A stretch of DNA of 64,000 nucleotides. Source: Rhynochetos jubatus. Its lineage: Eukaryota; Chordata; Aves; Eurypygiformes; Rhynochetidae. The position numbers and the translations under genes were made by a program. Where the stretch lies: positions 18,391,001-18,455,000 of the forward strand of contig CM050659.1 of the NCBI GenBank assembly GCA_027574665.1. Direction: 5' to 3'. Below, piece after piece: positions 12,101-25,825 of this stretch. The number at the start of each line of letters is the position of its first letter. The first letter of the stretch is position 1. The notes beneath the pieces were generated by a model that searched no databases, had not been told where the DNA came from, and saw only the letters and a program-made list of their open reading frames with translations.

Positions 12101-14514
12101 TCGCTGCATTTACCCGCAAATACTGAGATCCTAAAACTGCAGCTGAATTCCCTGGTTCCTAAATGTACCCTTGAAAAAGCGGAGAAAGAGACACTGAGCA
12201 CGGAGAGTGCCCTGTGCCGATCCTGACACTGGGGCCGGCTTTGAGCCATGTGGCATCACACCGAGTGACAGTTCCAGGCAGAAGGAACTAACAGGCAGTT
12301 TGTAACTCCAACAACTCACTTTGTGTAAAGGCCCAAACTTTTGCATATCATTACTGCGATTCTGCACGACACTAAGTAGTTCCACTACTAACTGTTATTA
12401 TTAAGACTTCCTCTTGTATCATTTAATTAACAACAAAGTTCCTAGAATGAATGTAGCCTGAAAGTTTTCTATTTATAAATGGTTTCTGTTTAAATCAGAT
12501 AGACGTTTCAGCAGCAATTTTAATTAATAATTTGCTGAGAAACAGAGAAAATTATTAGTGAGATTTCTAATGAGTCAACACTCAACATTTTAAGAAACAA
12601 GGGGAAAAAAGTAGAAAAGCCTGCTTGTAGACATCACCAAGTCCACTGCTTTGCTGGGGTCACCTTGTTACAGTAAAGCCTCAGGTTCCAGCAGCCGTCC
12701 CTGCTTTAGCTTTTTCCGCACTCTGTCAATCAGGCAGGCTTGTTGTGAACTCCCAGCTGATAAGACACAACTGCTGGCAATAGGAATGACTTTTATTGCT
12801 AAAACTTACTGTACATTTTTCACCTGACAATTTACACAATAAATCCGTGCAAACCCTACCATACATTTTAGCGTTTTCTTTCCGAAAATAAGAATTCCAC
12901 AGAAATGTAATTATTCAAGCAAAATACCTGCCTGATGGCAGTAGGAGTATTGGCTAAGGATGGAAAAAGGGCCTGCGAAAGAATTCAGCCAGGCACGATT
13001 CTGAATGTGCTTACTGCCGGTCCGACATGCTTTGAAAGAGAATGACAAATCCTGCAGCAGTCTCTCTCGAAAGAGGGCTGCTCCAAGCATGAAGTAAATG
13101 AAGGTTAAAATACCCAAAGTTGTTCAGTCTTTTAAGAACTTCAACGCCAAGGCCAGATGACTGGCCAGCATGGAAGACAAAAGCTGTTCAGAGATCATAA
13201 GATCTGGCTTATACCAAGGCACTTTTTTCTTTTTTTTAAATACAGATTATTTGTTCTTTTTCAGTTGTATTGCACAAGTAGGTGTATTTTGTGGCTTATT
13301 TGTAAGCATCCATTCAAGGGGGCAACACGGAGTCCATATTCCCTGATGTTCACATTCTGCTGGTGCTTTGTTCTTCCAGCGAATCACGCTTTCACTCCCA
13401 GAGCAAATCAGCCCAGAGTAACCCCATCGAACAGCCAATGACATCTGCGAATCTTTGGCTGCCTTTTTTTTTTCCCCCTATGGCTTGAAACATCAGTGTT
13501 TTTTCCAATCCTTTCACATTTTTGTGCCAGATTCAAGACTCTCAACAAGCCTGAACTGAACCAGATGCTCCTTCCAGGCTAGTGGTAGAACTGACTGAAA
13601 GTGCCAAAGGAAGAACCTTCTTTTGTACCAAGCCACATCAAATGTCAGTCCTGCACACGCTGCTACTTGGATTCACATCTGGAGCTCCGCCTGGGTGTTA
13701 ATCCCACTGACTGCAATATCACTGCTTTCCTCTCTTTCAGGGCCGGATGCTGTATACACACGGAAGGGAAGACAAGGGCACCGCTGCCGCAAAAAAAGTC
13801 ATTCCATCGCTCCAAGTCTCTCTTATCGATGCATATGCATCATGTAGCTCCTCTCTGGTAACGGTGCCTGTATCTCTGTCCCTGTAAGACTGACAGAAGT
13901 GTTTTCAAAGGAGCAGCTTCCCGCTCGTGACACATGCAGACTTTATGTAGGCACTTTGTTTCTTCGGTTTGCTGAGACAGAGGACAACAAAGGCAGGTTA
14001 CTTACCACATCTCAGTAAGTCTGTTCCACAGGCTGTCTGCAGAACCGAACCTGACTTTCCAGGCTGCAAGGTTTGCAAGGCAAATCACCATGTCACTGAC
14101 AAGAACATTATTGTTCTAATGTGCTTTACAAGTGTGAGAAAGTGGCCAAAGAGCATCCGATTGATTTAAATTCCCCTGGCAAGGCAGGCTGGATGGTATA
14201 CAACTGTGAAGTAAAGAACATATTTTCTTTTCCTTCAGAAGGACATCCTGGATAAGAAGATATGGGGGACAGAGCTTGTGCCTGCAATTTATCCACAAAA
14301 CAAATGCCAGGGGCAACACAGACCTTGACTCATGAAAAACAATCTCTGTGTGTGGTAGCTGCTGTCTAGTTTGCAGAGAATGTCAATTTTCCCTAAGTCC
14401 CTTGCAAGGACATCCTCTTAGCTGGTCTCTTGTGCTCAGCAGTTACAAGCAGAACCCAGCAGCACACCAAACCATGGGTTTGGCTCAGCTGGCTGATGCT
14501 GAACTTTGGGCTGA
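9124..14514 (-). other. Intronic stretch with no recognised gene
   Basis: This is part of the large upstream intron. It holds a low-complexity A/C tract at 9804-9829 (12 A, then an A-rich run and cccc). Open frames of up to about 100 codons occur on both strands with no family signature. I found no IL1RAPL2 exon or identifiable repeat. Confidence 0.7.
9804..9829. repeat. A-rich low-complexity tract ending in CCCC
   Basis: Twelve A are followed by gaac, a run of A and CCCC. Similar A-run plus CCCC motifs recur near 15288, 16046, 58096 and 61830, nearly always in this orientation, so the transcribed sense of IL1RAPL2 reads GGGG followed by T runs. Confidence 0.8.
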
Positions 14515-14696
14515 GCTGCTGCTCGAGATGCGAGGATGGCAATGGTAGCAAATGGTGCCCACTCAAGGCCACCCTTGCAACCTGAGAGCCAAATCCTGTG
14601 GCTAAGCTGCTGCTCGAGATGCGAGGATGGCAATGGTAGCAAATGGTGCCCACTCAAGACCACCCTTGCAACCTGAGAGCCAAACCCTGTGGCTAA
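14515..14696. repeat. 91 bp direct tandem duplication, two copies
   Basis: Copy one is 14515-14605 and copy two is 14606-14696. Both begin gctgctgctcgagatgcgag and end ctgtggctaa. By eye they differ at only two positions (ggcc against gacc, and aaatcc against aaaccc), about 98 percent identity, so the duplication is recent or maintained. There is no spacer. The duplicated unit is not a repeat family I recognise. It also explains the pair of near-identical minus-strand open frames here, which are not genes. Confidence 0.97.
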
Positions 14697-17600
14697 GGCG
14701 CTGAGCCCTAAACCTCTGCCTAGGGCTCATCTGCAGCGGGATGACCTCCTTAAGTGAGGAGGCATTTGCAGAGGCAGCTGAGGATATGCTTGGGTTTTGC
14801 TGATGTCACCCAGCACCACTTTTCACCTGTTTCTCAGTCCCCTCAGCACGCATCAAGGCTCTGCAGTACCACTTCACAACATCAGGGTCTTCAGCATCTG
14901 TTCCTGTAACCTGCTAAGGTGACACTGAACTTCTGCACAGATTTAGACACTACTGAATTTAGACAAAGCTACGAAAGCCCACAAAACCCACAAGTATATT
15001 ATCACCTTCCTCCTTTATTTCTCCCTTGCCATTTCCCAGCATAACTTGATCAAAGTTTCCATGCTTTGTTTAGTACAACAAGGTTTATAAAGTCAGTGCT
15101 AACTACTCTACCTGGGCTTCTTTTTCCTTCTCTTTTACTTGGCTATTCTATAGAAAACAAGCCTAGCTACATGGTAAACCATGTTACCCCTGTTTATGTA
15201 ACAGTCTCATGGAGTTCAGCGGCTAGTCTGCATATTGCTGGATCCAGCGGAAATAAAACATACTCAAACCAAATTATTTCCTCTGACAAAAAAAACCCCA
15301 AACAATCAATCAATTACAGAAAATCCTATAATGTTTCAAAACTCTGTTCCAGCAGCCAGTAGATTCATGGCTGGATATGATCTTTCCAAACATTTGCATA
15401 ATTAAAGATCAGCCAGGAATTAATGAATTGACAGCATTTTAAATAAAATCAAGAAACCTGCTTTGGTTAGTGATAATAATTGCTTTAGTAAGATAAATTT
15501 ATAGTGAAATCAAACCTAACTAGCCTCCAGACATTTCAAATCAGTTTAAGAGCATTTAAAAACACACACTTATATATATATTTTTTACTAGATTGTTTCA
15601 TTCTCCAAGTTTCTACAAAGAAACAGACTAAAGGAGGTGCTCTTCCCCTAAATAAGGCCCTGTGTTCTGAACAGCATATGCTGGCCACTAAAGTAACGTT
15701 CTGGCAGCTGTATTGATATGTAGGAATAAAGAGAGGCAATACATGACACACATGAGTCAAGAGCCCACTTAATACAAGAACTTTTTGACTAAGGCAAGTC
15801 TTTGGCAATAAGAAGAGCCCAGTAAAAACTTTGACAAGAAAAACGCAAAAGATCTTTACGACTTGTTTTGTCCTCTATAGTTTATGATCTTCATTCTAAC
15901 TTTCTTTCTTGCCCTGGTCTTATTTCTTATGCCCTGAGACATCACAAAACACACAGCCATGAGATATTTGCCATTTCTGTCTCAATCAAGTGAGCAAATG
16001 GCATATATAAAAAGGAGCATAAAAGTAACACTGACTAACAGCAAGCAGCAAAACCCCAAACATGAAAAAAAAACACCTAAGCCTCTAGACAGTTTGTAGC
16101 CAAGACCACAAGTCAATGCATTTGCTGTGATTCCATACAGCCCCAACCATTTTTAATTTAAACAACACAATCATGACCCGCTGCAAGTGCTGCTTCCAGG
16201 CGTGGCTATTGACCGTGACTCTCACAGAAGGAGAAAAACAAAACTAAAATACACACAAGGCTGAAATGCTGCTGATAAAAATTTATCGGATGTTCTAAAA
16301 ATGAATCAATCAAAGCAAAATCTCCTAGAGCAATTCTCTTCCCAAAACACACCCAGAAAAACATCTCAACCCCCGCCCTCTATGCCCACCAAAGTAAATC
16401 TCACCTAAATCCTGTAAAATCCTTTATCCCATTTTCAGAACAACCTTGGGGTCAGAATTTGAAGTCTTAGTCACTGAGAGCTCAGGTGTAACTGAAAGCC
16501 AAGGATTTCAGCTTTTCAGTTATTCACCTTCAATGAAGACTGATGCTCCGTGGGATTTCCAGAAGCAACTTGACAGCTGCCTTGTGCTGACTTTAACTTG
16601 TGCTCAATGCTGAGGTCCTTCTGAAAATCTCACTTCTGTGCATTTCAGGTCACAGAAATATTACTGAAGAGAAATTCCCTGTAGGTACTTAAAAAACATC
16701 CCATTGGTGGTAGGGCTGCAAGGGCTGAGGCAGCCCAGTGGCAACAGAGCAGTGACATCCAGACTAAGGTCAACTAAGCAGGGAGTGAGATAGAACAAAT
16801 CCTCTCGCCGTGGCCAGGGCATGGCCCCATGCTGTCACAGCGATTTCTCTCCATTCTGATATTGCTTTTAGCATGGCCAAAATAGGCGGCAACATACTGC
16901 TTCTTGCCAGCTTCAGGACTTTCCAACTCTCCAACTCACTCCTGCATAAAATTCTGTATGGACATTCATGACTTACATTTCAGTTTCCTGAGCAAGTACA
17001 TCTTGATCTTCCTCTCAGGGAAGAAAGAGGATGAAATCCAGCAACTCTTTCTAGAGAGTAATCTCAGTTCCTGTGAAGAAAGTGCATGGTGGGACCAACC
17101 CAACCAAGTTCTGCTACCATCAGCGTGGCCAAATTCTGAACCTTACTCACATGTGTAAGTGATGGGTATCCAGTTGCATGTCCTGGCGAGTTCCCATTTA
17201 GGAGGCAGAGGGTACATCCATGGTTGCTAAGGAAACCAGCTGTGGGCTGCAACAGACTGAAGAAATGACGCTAAACCTCTTCCAAATTCTGTGCTGATTT
17301 TTAAACAAATGATAGATCTTCCTAAGACAGTGACTACAGAACCGGTAATTCTTCAGTTAGAAAGCACAAAGCAAATGTGAACTTACGCTTCACGCTGTGT
17401 ATGTCCTGCTCGATAAACAAGGTGAGACCCTTTAAAATAAACGTATGCTTGAATCTAAGGAGTCAACTGGAGTATTTTCGTACTCAGTTTGTGACTGCTC
17501 TGCTTAGATTTTGGCTAACCCCAAATTTACAGAAGCCAACAGACTGATTGCCCTAAACCTATTAGCAGCGAGAACTCGGATTTACCCTAGGCCTCTTGCC

Positions 17601-20600
17601 TTGCATTCTGCTGATTGCATTCACATTAACCACACATTAGATTCAATTTTAGTTCCACAGGAGTCTAATAATCTCAATCTTCCACAGGTGAGTGTGAAAC
17701 CATGAAGTCTGTACCTCAGAATTCCTGAGTTCTGCCCCATCACATTTCTCCCCTGGATCTTTACACACAATTAGGGCATAGTCCATGGTTTCACCTTCCC
17801 CAAATGTACTTAATTCACCCTTATTCTCAACACTGCTGATTAAAGATGATTTAAAACACTTCAAAAACCAAAATCCACCTTGCTGGTCTAAGCAGGAACT
17901 CCTGCAAAGGGGAACTACCCTGTTTAAATTCAGGGTGATGAGACATCCCATGCTTGCAGAAAAAAGTAGGAATTTCAAGACTTAGCAGGAAAATCATCCA
18001 AAGATTGCAAAACTCTGCTGGTTTTAGTAAACAGGGGAGGAAAGATGTCTCTGCAAGGACTAACACTGACTTCTCCATATCACAGCAGAGCACCCTGGAA
18101 GGAGGATAACATTGCCTTTGGCTCACAGCATCAGAGGGGCAGGGGCCAGCTCTTGTGGCTTCCTGGTCCAGGTTTGAAAGGGGGGAACTCTTATCAGGGT
18201 AAGCTATAGATATGGACCTCTCTGGGTGGTACCAGCTTTACCCTACTTGCCACCAGCATGGGATGCAGCAAAGTCCACATCTCATGTGCTCGTGGGACTA
18301 CGCTGCGAAAGCAAAGAGCACGGATTCACCCTGATGTGGTCCCACTGCCTTGGGGATTTCCCAGGTGGCCACACTGCCTGGCTGTGGATTCCCCACAGCT
18401 AAGGCAAATGGCACAAACAGGTCATTCTGTGAAAGGAACGTGGGCTCAGAGGAAGAGATCGCCAGACCTCAGTGTGATATGCAAAGCAAATGCCAGGATA
18501 AGAAACCTTTTTGAAAGACTAAAAAACCCAAACCATAGTATTAAAAATCTTTACTCCTTCTCCCCTCCCATCTTCTGGGGACAGGGATGTCATGTATTCT
18601 CAGACTTAGAAGAAGATGCTATGCTGAATCTGAAATACACTGAGAAGAGGGAAGCTACACTGCCCTGCTGTGGAGAACTCAGGGTGAACCCCTTTCATTT
18701 GGGAGAGCCATGTTATGTGTTAATTCAGAGCAACCTCCTGCGAATCTAGCGTGAACCTATGTGGTTGATCTTAGAAAGATCATTTGCTATTTGAACATAA
18801 AGAGGAATCAGGAGCCCTTCCTCCGCCCTGAGGGCAGGGCTCAGCCCCGTTACGCACAGAAGGCAAAGCATGAGCGTGCTTCGGTCTGGCCCAGGTACAA
18901 GCTCAAGCCTGCCCTTTCCTCCAGCACGCTGTGAGCAGCCGTGCGAGAGCACTTGGCACACAAAGCTGGCTCCTACAGAAAGCAACTTTGATTTCATACA
19001 GTCCTGGAGGCTCATAATACCCCACCTCATGTCTTGCCCACAGTGGTGTTTGGATATAAGGCAGTATCTTAGGAGCTCAGATCAGGATCTTAAAAAATCC
19101 CTCCTGAGAGAAAAGCTTTGCTCTTCTTTATTGCTTATCTCTTTTCTTAGCTGTGCTAGTGCCAAGAAAGAAATTAAGCTGCTCCCTGCAAGATCTAATG
19201 TGAAACCATGGCCACTTCAGTGTTATTTGAGCTTTTTTCTAGTGCCAGAAACCTTTATGCGGCCTTCACCTCTGCATTAACCAGAGAAGGTTACAGACTT
19301 GCTCTTCCCTCCCTTGGGAAAGCTCCTGCCACCATCCAAAATGAATCAAGGACCCAGGTAATCGTGATCATCTGGAAGCGTGATGGTTTAATTGCTCACA
19401 AGAGCAAAGGACTGGCCGTTAGAGATGTGCATCTGCTACCTCGCAGAGCACTACCTAGAGCTGCGCCTGCAGCTGATGAGGGGTTGAGGCAAACGCCTGT
19501 TCCCGAAGGCTTGTGAATGTTTCTTTTAAGGGTTTTTAAAGGGAAGCAGCATATGTTCTCAAAAGCTCACGCAGCAATACAAAATAGAGACAAATACAAC
19601 AGGAAAAACCCCGTTGCAGTCCAGAGTGGATTTTCAAATTCAGGAAAGCCACCATTGTTCCGTGCACAGGGTGACACGGACGTGGCAGCGCTCTGCTGTT
19701 ATTTCCCGCTCCAACACCCAGAGAAATACCAGCGGAGGGTACCCAGCGCTGGGTGATACCTGTGAAGAGTTGTTAGCTGCCCTCAAGGGGCTGGTGCACT
19801 TTGAAGTTGGAAAGGTTTTCTCTAGGTCCTTTTCTGCTGACTCTGCTTGGTATTAGAGACAGAAAAGGCTGGGTAACGTTTTCCCCTCTGTTAGGGTAAT
19901 TATCTTCTGTGCTACCTTGTTGTAAACCAGTGTGTCTGAACGAATTCCTTTCATTTCTCTGTCAAAATCATAATTATTTCCTTAGCAGATTCATTCTTCC
20001 TCGGGCTAGAGCTCAGGAAAAGACACTAACTCAGGTCAGTGTGTCAGGAATTGAACCCTCCGCTCCAGTCAGCCTTCCGAAAGCCTGCATCTCCACCACC
20101 ACATCTGTGCTGACTTGGTGACGGTTAGAGCTTTGTTTCTTGGGTACAGTTTATGTACTCTGGGATTTCACTGGAGGCCTCTAACATTCTGCCTTATATG
20201 CTGCTGCTGCTGCATTTCAGCCTAGTATTTCTCAGCAACATTTCCCTCTGCTGAGCTGTGCAGATGATGGGCAAGATGCACTTCATAGCTCTGCCAGACG
20301 GACTCTTTTCCGAAGGAAAGCCTGCCTGGAGGGAGATGGGACTGCATGCAGCACGTGAGAAATCCTTCCCGCATCGCAGAACTCCAACGGTGGGCATGGC
20401 TGCCTAAAGAGAGGGGGAGTTGGGGCAGTGAGGAGAGGCTGGATAGGTAAAGGAAGGATGCTGTTAGCTCTGGTCACGGGGAACAGGGGTGAGTCCGGGC
20501 TTGAGGAGAGCCCCGAAGCAGCACTCCCTTGGGAAGGCCAGGACAGGTGTGTACTCAGTGCTACCTGCACCTGCCTTATTTCCCATTTCCCGGTGAGGAT

Positions 20601-20999
20601 AAGCTCACAGCCCGGCGCAGCGAAGGAGCACAGACCCCTGCAGCACACCGTACTTTGTGCCACCAGCGTGCTGACAAGCAGGCTCCCTTGAGTAGTTATC
20701 AGCCAGTCAGACCAAGAAATACTCACTGTTCCCAAATGCCAAACAAATTCGCTACCCAGACACTCCCATCTCTCTTCGGCCCCCTAACGAAACCCACTGT
20801 AAAAGTCAGCTCCGCACAGAAACGTAGCTCTATTTGCTAACGAGGTTTTTGTTTTCTCCCCCCCCCAGCAGACAGAAAAGACATCAAATACTTCTGCACT
20901 GACTCCAGTAGCACTAGTTTTTCAGCCTTTTACATTTACTGACCCCTAGAAATTTTCTGTTGGAGCTGCTGACCTTCCCAGAGAGCCCTTGTCCCCATC

Positions 21000-21520
21000 G
21001 ACGGAATGGTACAGCCTAACTCCCTCTCAGAGCCCTGAGGAGCAATTCGCCACCCTCCGGAGTTATCAGCCGCTGCCCCGTGCAGTTACCTGACCGCAGC
21101 ACGCACAGTGCTGCATTCCCTGAGATTACAGAGCGCGTGTGGCAGCTCGCCGGGATAGCTGTGGAAGGCAAAGAGCAATCCCCCTTCCTGCTTCAGACAG
21201 ATGGCTTCAAACGGGAGCGTAGTGAGAGAGCACCTCAATGAAAGGAGAAATTAAACCTCAGCACGGGCACACGTTTCCCTTGTGTCTGGCACAGATACAC
21301 GAGGGGACAGGGAACAAGCCTTTTGGGCAACGAAAGACCAACTGGGAGAATACAAGTGACAGGCTGTGGCCTCCCCAAAGATGTGACAGGAGGGCTCCTA
21401 CGTCTGCTGTGCCTGAACAGCAGCGCGGCTGGTCCCACGGTGCGGGGCTACGGCAGCGGAGCTCCTCGCCTGTGCTTCACGGAAGCAGCCTCGAGTTCAG
21501 TTCCAGCAGTGCAAGGGGTA
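21000..21520. promoter_or_regulatory. CpG-rich intronic patch
   Basis: A hand count finds about 28 CpG in roughly 540 bases at about 56 percent GC, an observed/expected ratio near 0.65, clearly denser than the surrounding intron. The densest points are near 21121-21155 and 21421-21485. There is no TATA box or first exon that I can defend. It could be a weak CpG island, an alternative promoter, or simply a GC-rich isochore fragment. Confidence 0.35.
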
Positions 21521-24500
21521 GTGTTAACGGAGGCCAGGGTTCCCAGGGAGGCTGGCTGGGGAGGATTTCTCTTCAGCTGCTGGAGAAAGGTGACAGCAAG
21601 GTGTAGTTTGATCGGAGAGAGAGAGAAGTAAGTTCTGCCCCACTTGCCAAGGGAAATGCAAACACATGGCTGGCAGTGCACTCGCTCTGTGCTGGGCCTG
21701 CAAGGGAAGATTCAGCCAGAGGAATGCAGATGTTGCTGCCTGGCAGGATTACCATGCAATGGAAGCAGTGTGCTTGCCCCCATAAGCTGGTACCCCCGTC
21801 TTCGCTGCCCACAAGCTCAGAGCAGCCTGGGGGTTGGATGGTCTTTGGTCCAGCCACCCCCTCCTGCCTCCCATCTTCACGGTTAGCACTGCCCAACCCA
21901 CGGATGCCGAGCCACCTCTGCTGCCGTCACGCTTGGCAGGCACTCGGGTGAACGTGGCTTTTCTTAGGGGGTTAAAGAAACCTCAGCCCCATTGTGCACA
22001 ACCACCACTAAAGTAGGTCTGCCCCATCAGGAGGAGGGGTCTGCAGGACCCATGGGGTCCCATCCAGCCTCACCCACTTTTTTAGCTGGCTTTAGATGCA
22101 AACGAGAGGACAATGTGACAGGTGGCTTGTGGGAACTACTGGCTGCTGGCACCCTGCACTTTGCTTTTGTCATGTCGAGTCATCTGCAAGCTGCTCACAG
22201 CCTATGTGATGGTGCTTTTTGCTTGCTCAAATGGAAATGAAGCCAGGGTGACACGCACTACTGTGCAGAGAAACAAATGCAGAGCCACAGAGTAGCACTT
22301 TTTTTCCTAATTTGAGGCCATGAGCTTCACCCGTGCCTGGGGAAAGGCTATTTCACAGAAACGAATTTCACTTCAGACTAAATGAAGACAAGGTTTATGT
22401 AATCTCAAACCCCAAAGCACTCAAAGGAGTGTGAATGGTCCCACAGAAGGCTGCTGGCCTGCTTCTGTCTGTGTTTTTCCTTCTTCAGTTTGTGGCCACA
22501 TTGAAGTATTTCATGGGGGTTGTTTACCATGCAGAGTTCAACAACCTTGACGGTCACCTGCCTTTTGTGCGAGCCAGCCCTGGATCAGAGGCTCTGACCA
22601 TGTGCAGTGAAACTGGAGAATCTGGGAGGGTGTAAGCATGGCTTATCTGCTGGGCTGACAGCTTTGCCAAGGGCTGGCGGCCCGCAACGAAGCTGCATCC
22701 AGCTGCACTGGGTACCGCAGGCTGGATCCATCCATCCAGACATGCCCAGCCTCTGTCCCTGGGACTCCTTCTTTTTCTACCCCCACATAAAGGGAAGGTG
22801 GCTTTTTGCAGTTGTCTTCATACATCCCTCAGCCTATAAAATATGGGCTGGCGTAACTGAGAGAAATGCCAGAAGCACAAGGATACTACCAGTCACTCCA
22901 GACCATGATGTGACCCATTTCTGCTCAATCAAAAACACCTTAAACCTCAGTCCCCAATATTTTAATTTTCAATATGCTGAATTTTTGGAACAGTCTAGTT
23001 TTTCAATGATCACAAAGTATTTTCTTAATAAAATGAAAATACACGTTCACTCCCAGAGAAACACACTGTCTGCACTTTGGGACCACAGCTGAACAGAAAG
23101 GAAGAGAAGCTTTACGAGGACAGTTGAAGCAACAAAGCTTTTGGTTGCAAACAGACTTTGAATGGTAAGATCTCCAGAGCACGATCACACTTTCAGTGGC
23201 TTTGACTCCACATAAAAACCTGAGTAGCGAGACCTGCTGTGTTCACAGGTGACAGATGGAACTGCCGTGAGTCATGCTCGTAGCTTGCTTCCCATGTGCA
23301 GACACATAGGTGCAGTTGGCAGTTGATACTGGGTCCCTCCCAAATGAAAATAAGCTCAGATGTCTCCATCTTGAAAAAGAGAATACAAATTATCTCCCCA
23401 ATACACTCATTTAAAGAAGAAATGATTCAATTTTCTTTTGTTTTACACCAGATGTGCTTCAGACATGCCAACTTGGTCTCTAAGGACTTCCCTGCCTCCT
23501 ATGGTCCCCCAACTACTCATCAAAGCACACTGGGTAAAAATTTCCTTCCTCCACATCACTAGTCACCAGTGCGACCTTGTCATTTCAATTTCTCACACCT
23601 CTTCTATTCCCCTGCCCTGTATCTCTGCAAAGTCTCATCTCTACAGCTTATTGCCATTGGCTACTAATGTTGAACAAAGCACTCCCAATTTCAAACATAA
23701 TGAAAAGAAAAATCACTAACACAAAGGAGAAAATTAACCATGGAAACCACTCTCCCAGGACTGGCCAGGTTCTTTAGGTTCAACACCTGAATCTGCTTTA
23801 CAGAACACACAGACTTCCCTGCTGCTGCTGTTCTTCATTTCCTCAGGAGTTTGTTCCACTGAACAATCTGCTCCCAGAGAGAGAAGTGTTGGGGCGGGTG
23901 CCAACCTGAGAGCCCCCCAGCACCCTCCTGAACAGCCCAAACCCACCGTTCTGCCCCCAAGATCTGCCTCAGGTGTACGCACAGGCACACCTCCATACCC
24001 CCCCAGCAGCCCAAGACCTGTTTTACAAGCAGCAATGATTAGGAGGCATGAATCATCCCCTCAATGTTTTAATTTTACATGCACACGGGATGCACCTCTT
24101 TCCCCTGTTCCTGCTGGAACGCCAGCAAGCTGCTCTCATACCAGATTTTCACTTTAAAAAGCAATTTGTCAGGACAAGTGATGCTTAAATTTTAAAAGGT
24201 GGTGACTAGTGCTGGGATTTGGAATCTCAGTCTAGACCCAGGCAGACCAAATCAGGCTGCTGCCCTCTTGAATTGAGGGTTGCTAGCCAAAACTTCATTT
24301 TGCCTCAAATGCTAGTATTTAAAATTTTACAGTGTTAAAAATGGCATCTCAGGATGTGGGCCTGCATCCAAGGGCACTTATGAAAGCCCCAAACCACACA
24401 ACGTCTGATTCATCCTACAGCCGTTTGGCTAGGGCAGGGCAGGAAGACAAAAGCAGGCAGGCTTTCCTGTGGGACACTGTCTCTATCCTGTGTTTCTGCA

Positions 24501-25781
24501 TCTCCATCTTTTTACTAGGGCCCTTCCTCCCTCAAACTGTTGTCGAAGCCTCAGCAGGCAGGTATGGATTTGCTTACAAGCCACAGCCTGAGGAAACGAT
24601 TATCAGAGTTCAGGGATGCATCCCAAACCTGTGCAAGAGCCAGCCACCAAGGGCAGGACATACACAGGCTTGGGAGCACATGGTAAATGCCCTTAACCAT
24701 AAACCAAGAGGTGATGAAGAGACTTAGGACCAACGTTCCTTGTTTAACAATTCTGTCAAGCAAGAAGAAAGGCGGCCAAGGTATCACAGTGACTTCACAA
24801 GCTGTGGAAACAGCTCCTTAAGTCCCTGGAAACCAGAAAACATCAAGCCAGTTACTGAAGCACCAGTGTATTATCACCACTTCATCTTGTCATATTCCTT
24901 GATGCCCAAGAAATGATCTGGCTTGGACTTGGCGTGGCCAGCTGTATCAGCAGTCCCACAGGGCTGCTCCTCACCCCTCAATTCATGCAGGAGAGCAAAG
25001 AGGGGGAAAGCTGTGGGCTCTGCTTCAAAGAGAGAAGCGACTGCCTAGTTCCGTGAGTCCACGGGCTGCTTCTAACAGCTGCTTTAAAATGAGGAAAAGC
25101 AAGTTCCAGCAGCACTGTGGGATGGTTTGCAACTACTGTCTTTCCCAAGGAGCACCCACCTACTCTGTGAAATAACTACCACGCACTTTTCCCTTTGGAG
25201 TGTTAAAGTGAGCACTCCAAACGCTAACATACATGAGCAGTTTGAAACACTGACCAAGTTAAGCACAGGGCGCTAGATTCTATAGGACGTTATGGCTTTG
25301 TAAAATAACACGGTGGTTTATTTATTCACATTGTATTTTGCAAGAAAACACAAACTTTGAGCTTTATTTGTGCAAATACTGGGCTGTTCTGCACATTCCC
25401 AGTGTCAGCAGTGCTAGGATACTCACTGATGCTGCATGTTGCCTTGCTGATTTCCTTAAACAACTGCAGATAGAGCGACACTATTACTGCTGCGCTCTGT
25501 AAGACACCGGCCTGAATTTTCCACACGTTGTGGGGTAAAATGGGAATAACGGCGACAGTCTGTGAAATCGCACAATGGGTAGAGAACAGAGCATACTGAG
25601 GCTCAGGCCTGGCAATCTGTAGGAGTCTACCACATAGTACCTGCCTCTCTAAGCCAACATGATCGAAGTTGAAAATTGAACCTCTCTCCTGCTATTTAAA
25701 CTGCGTTGTTTTACCAACAACCAGGAGTTCACTTGTTGGTTTGCTCTTATGTGAGCTGCACTGGGCTTTCTGCAGGTGCCA

Positions 25782-25825
25782 CAGATTTTTAAGGCCAGAA
25801 TGGGTCAACAAGACCACCTCTCCCT
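25782..25825. repeat. Possible ancient amniote repeat relic
   Basis: The words tttttaaggccagaatggg and aagaccacct resemble the start of an old CR1-like interspersed repeat of turtles and other sauropsids, remembered as aaggccagaagggaccat followed by gatcatctagtctgacctcc. Only the first 18 or so bases agree well, so this may be chance. Confidence 0.3.

Noticed and set aside
14393-14663. Two similar minus-strand frames suggesting a duplicated small gene
   Set aside because: The similarity is simply the 91 bp tandem DNA duplication; neither frame has coding character.
18258-18749. 163-codon plus-strand open frame
   Set aside because: It lies in a GC-richer zone that lengthens chance frames, shows no recognisable family, and overlaps unrelated frames.
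20846-20872. Strong plus-strand pyrimidine tract ending in cag, like a 3' splice site
   Set aside because: It is on the strand opposite to the only recognised gene, with no coding exon after it.
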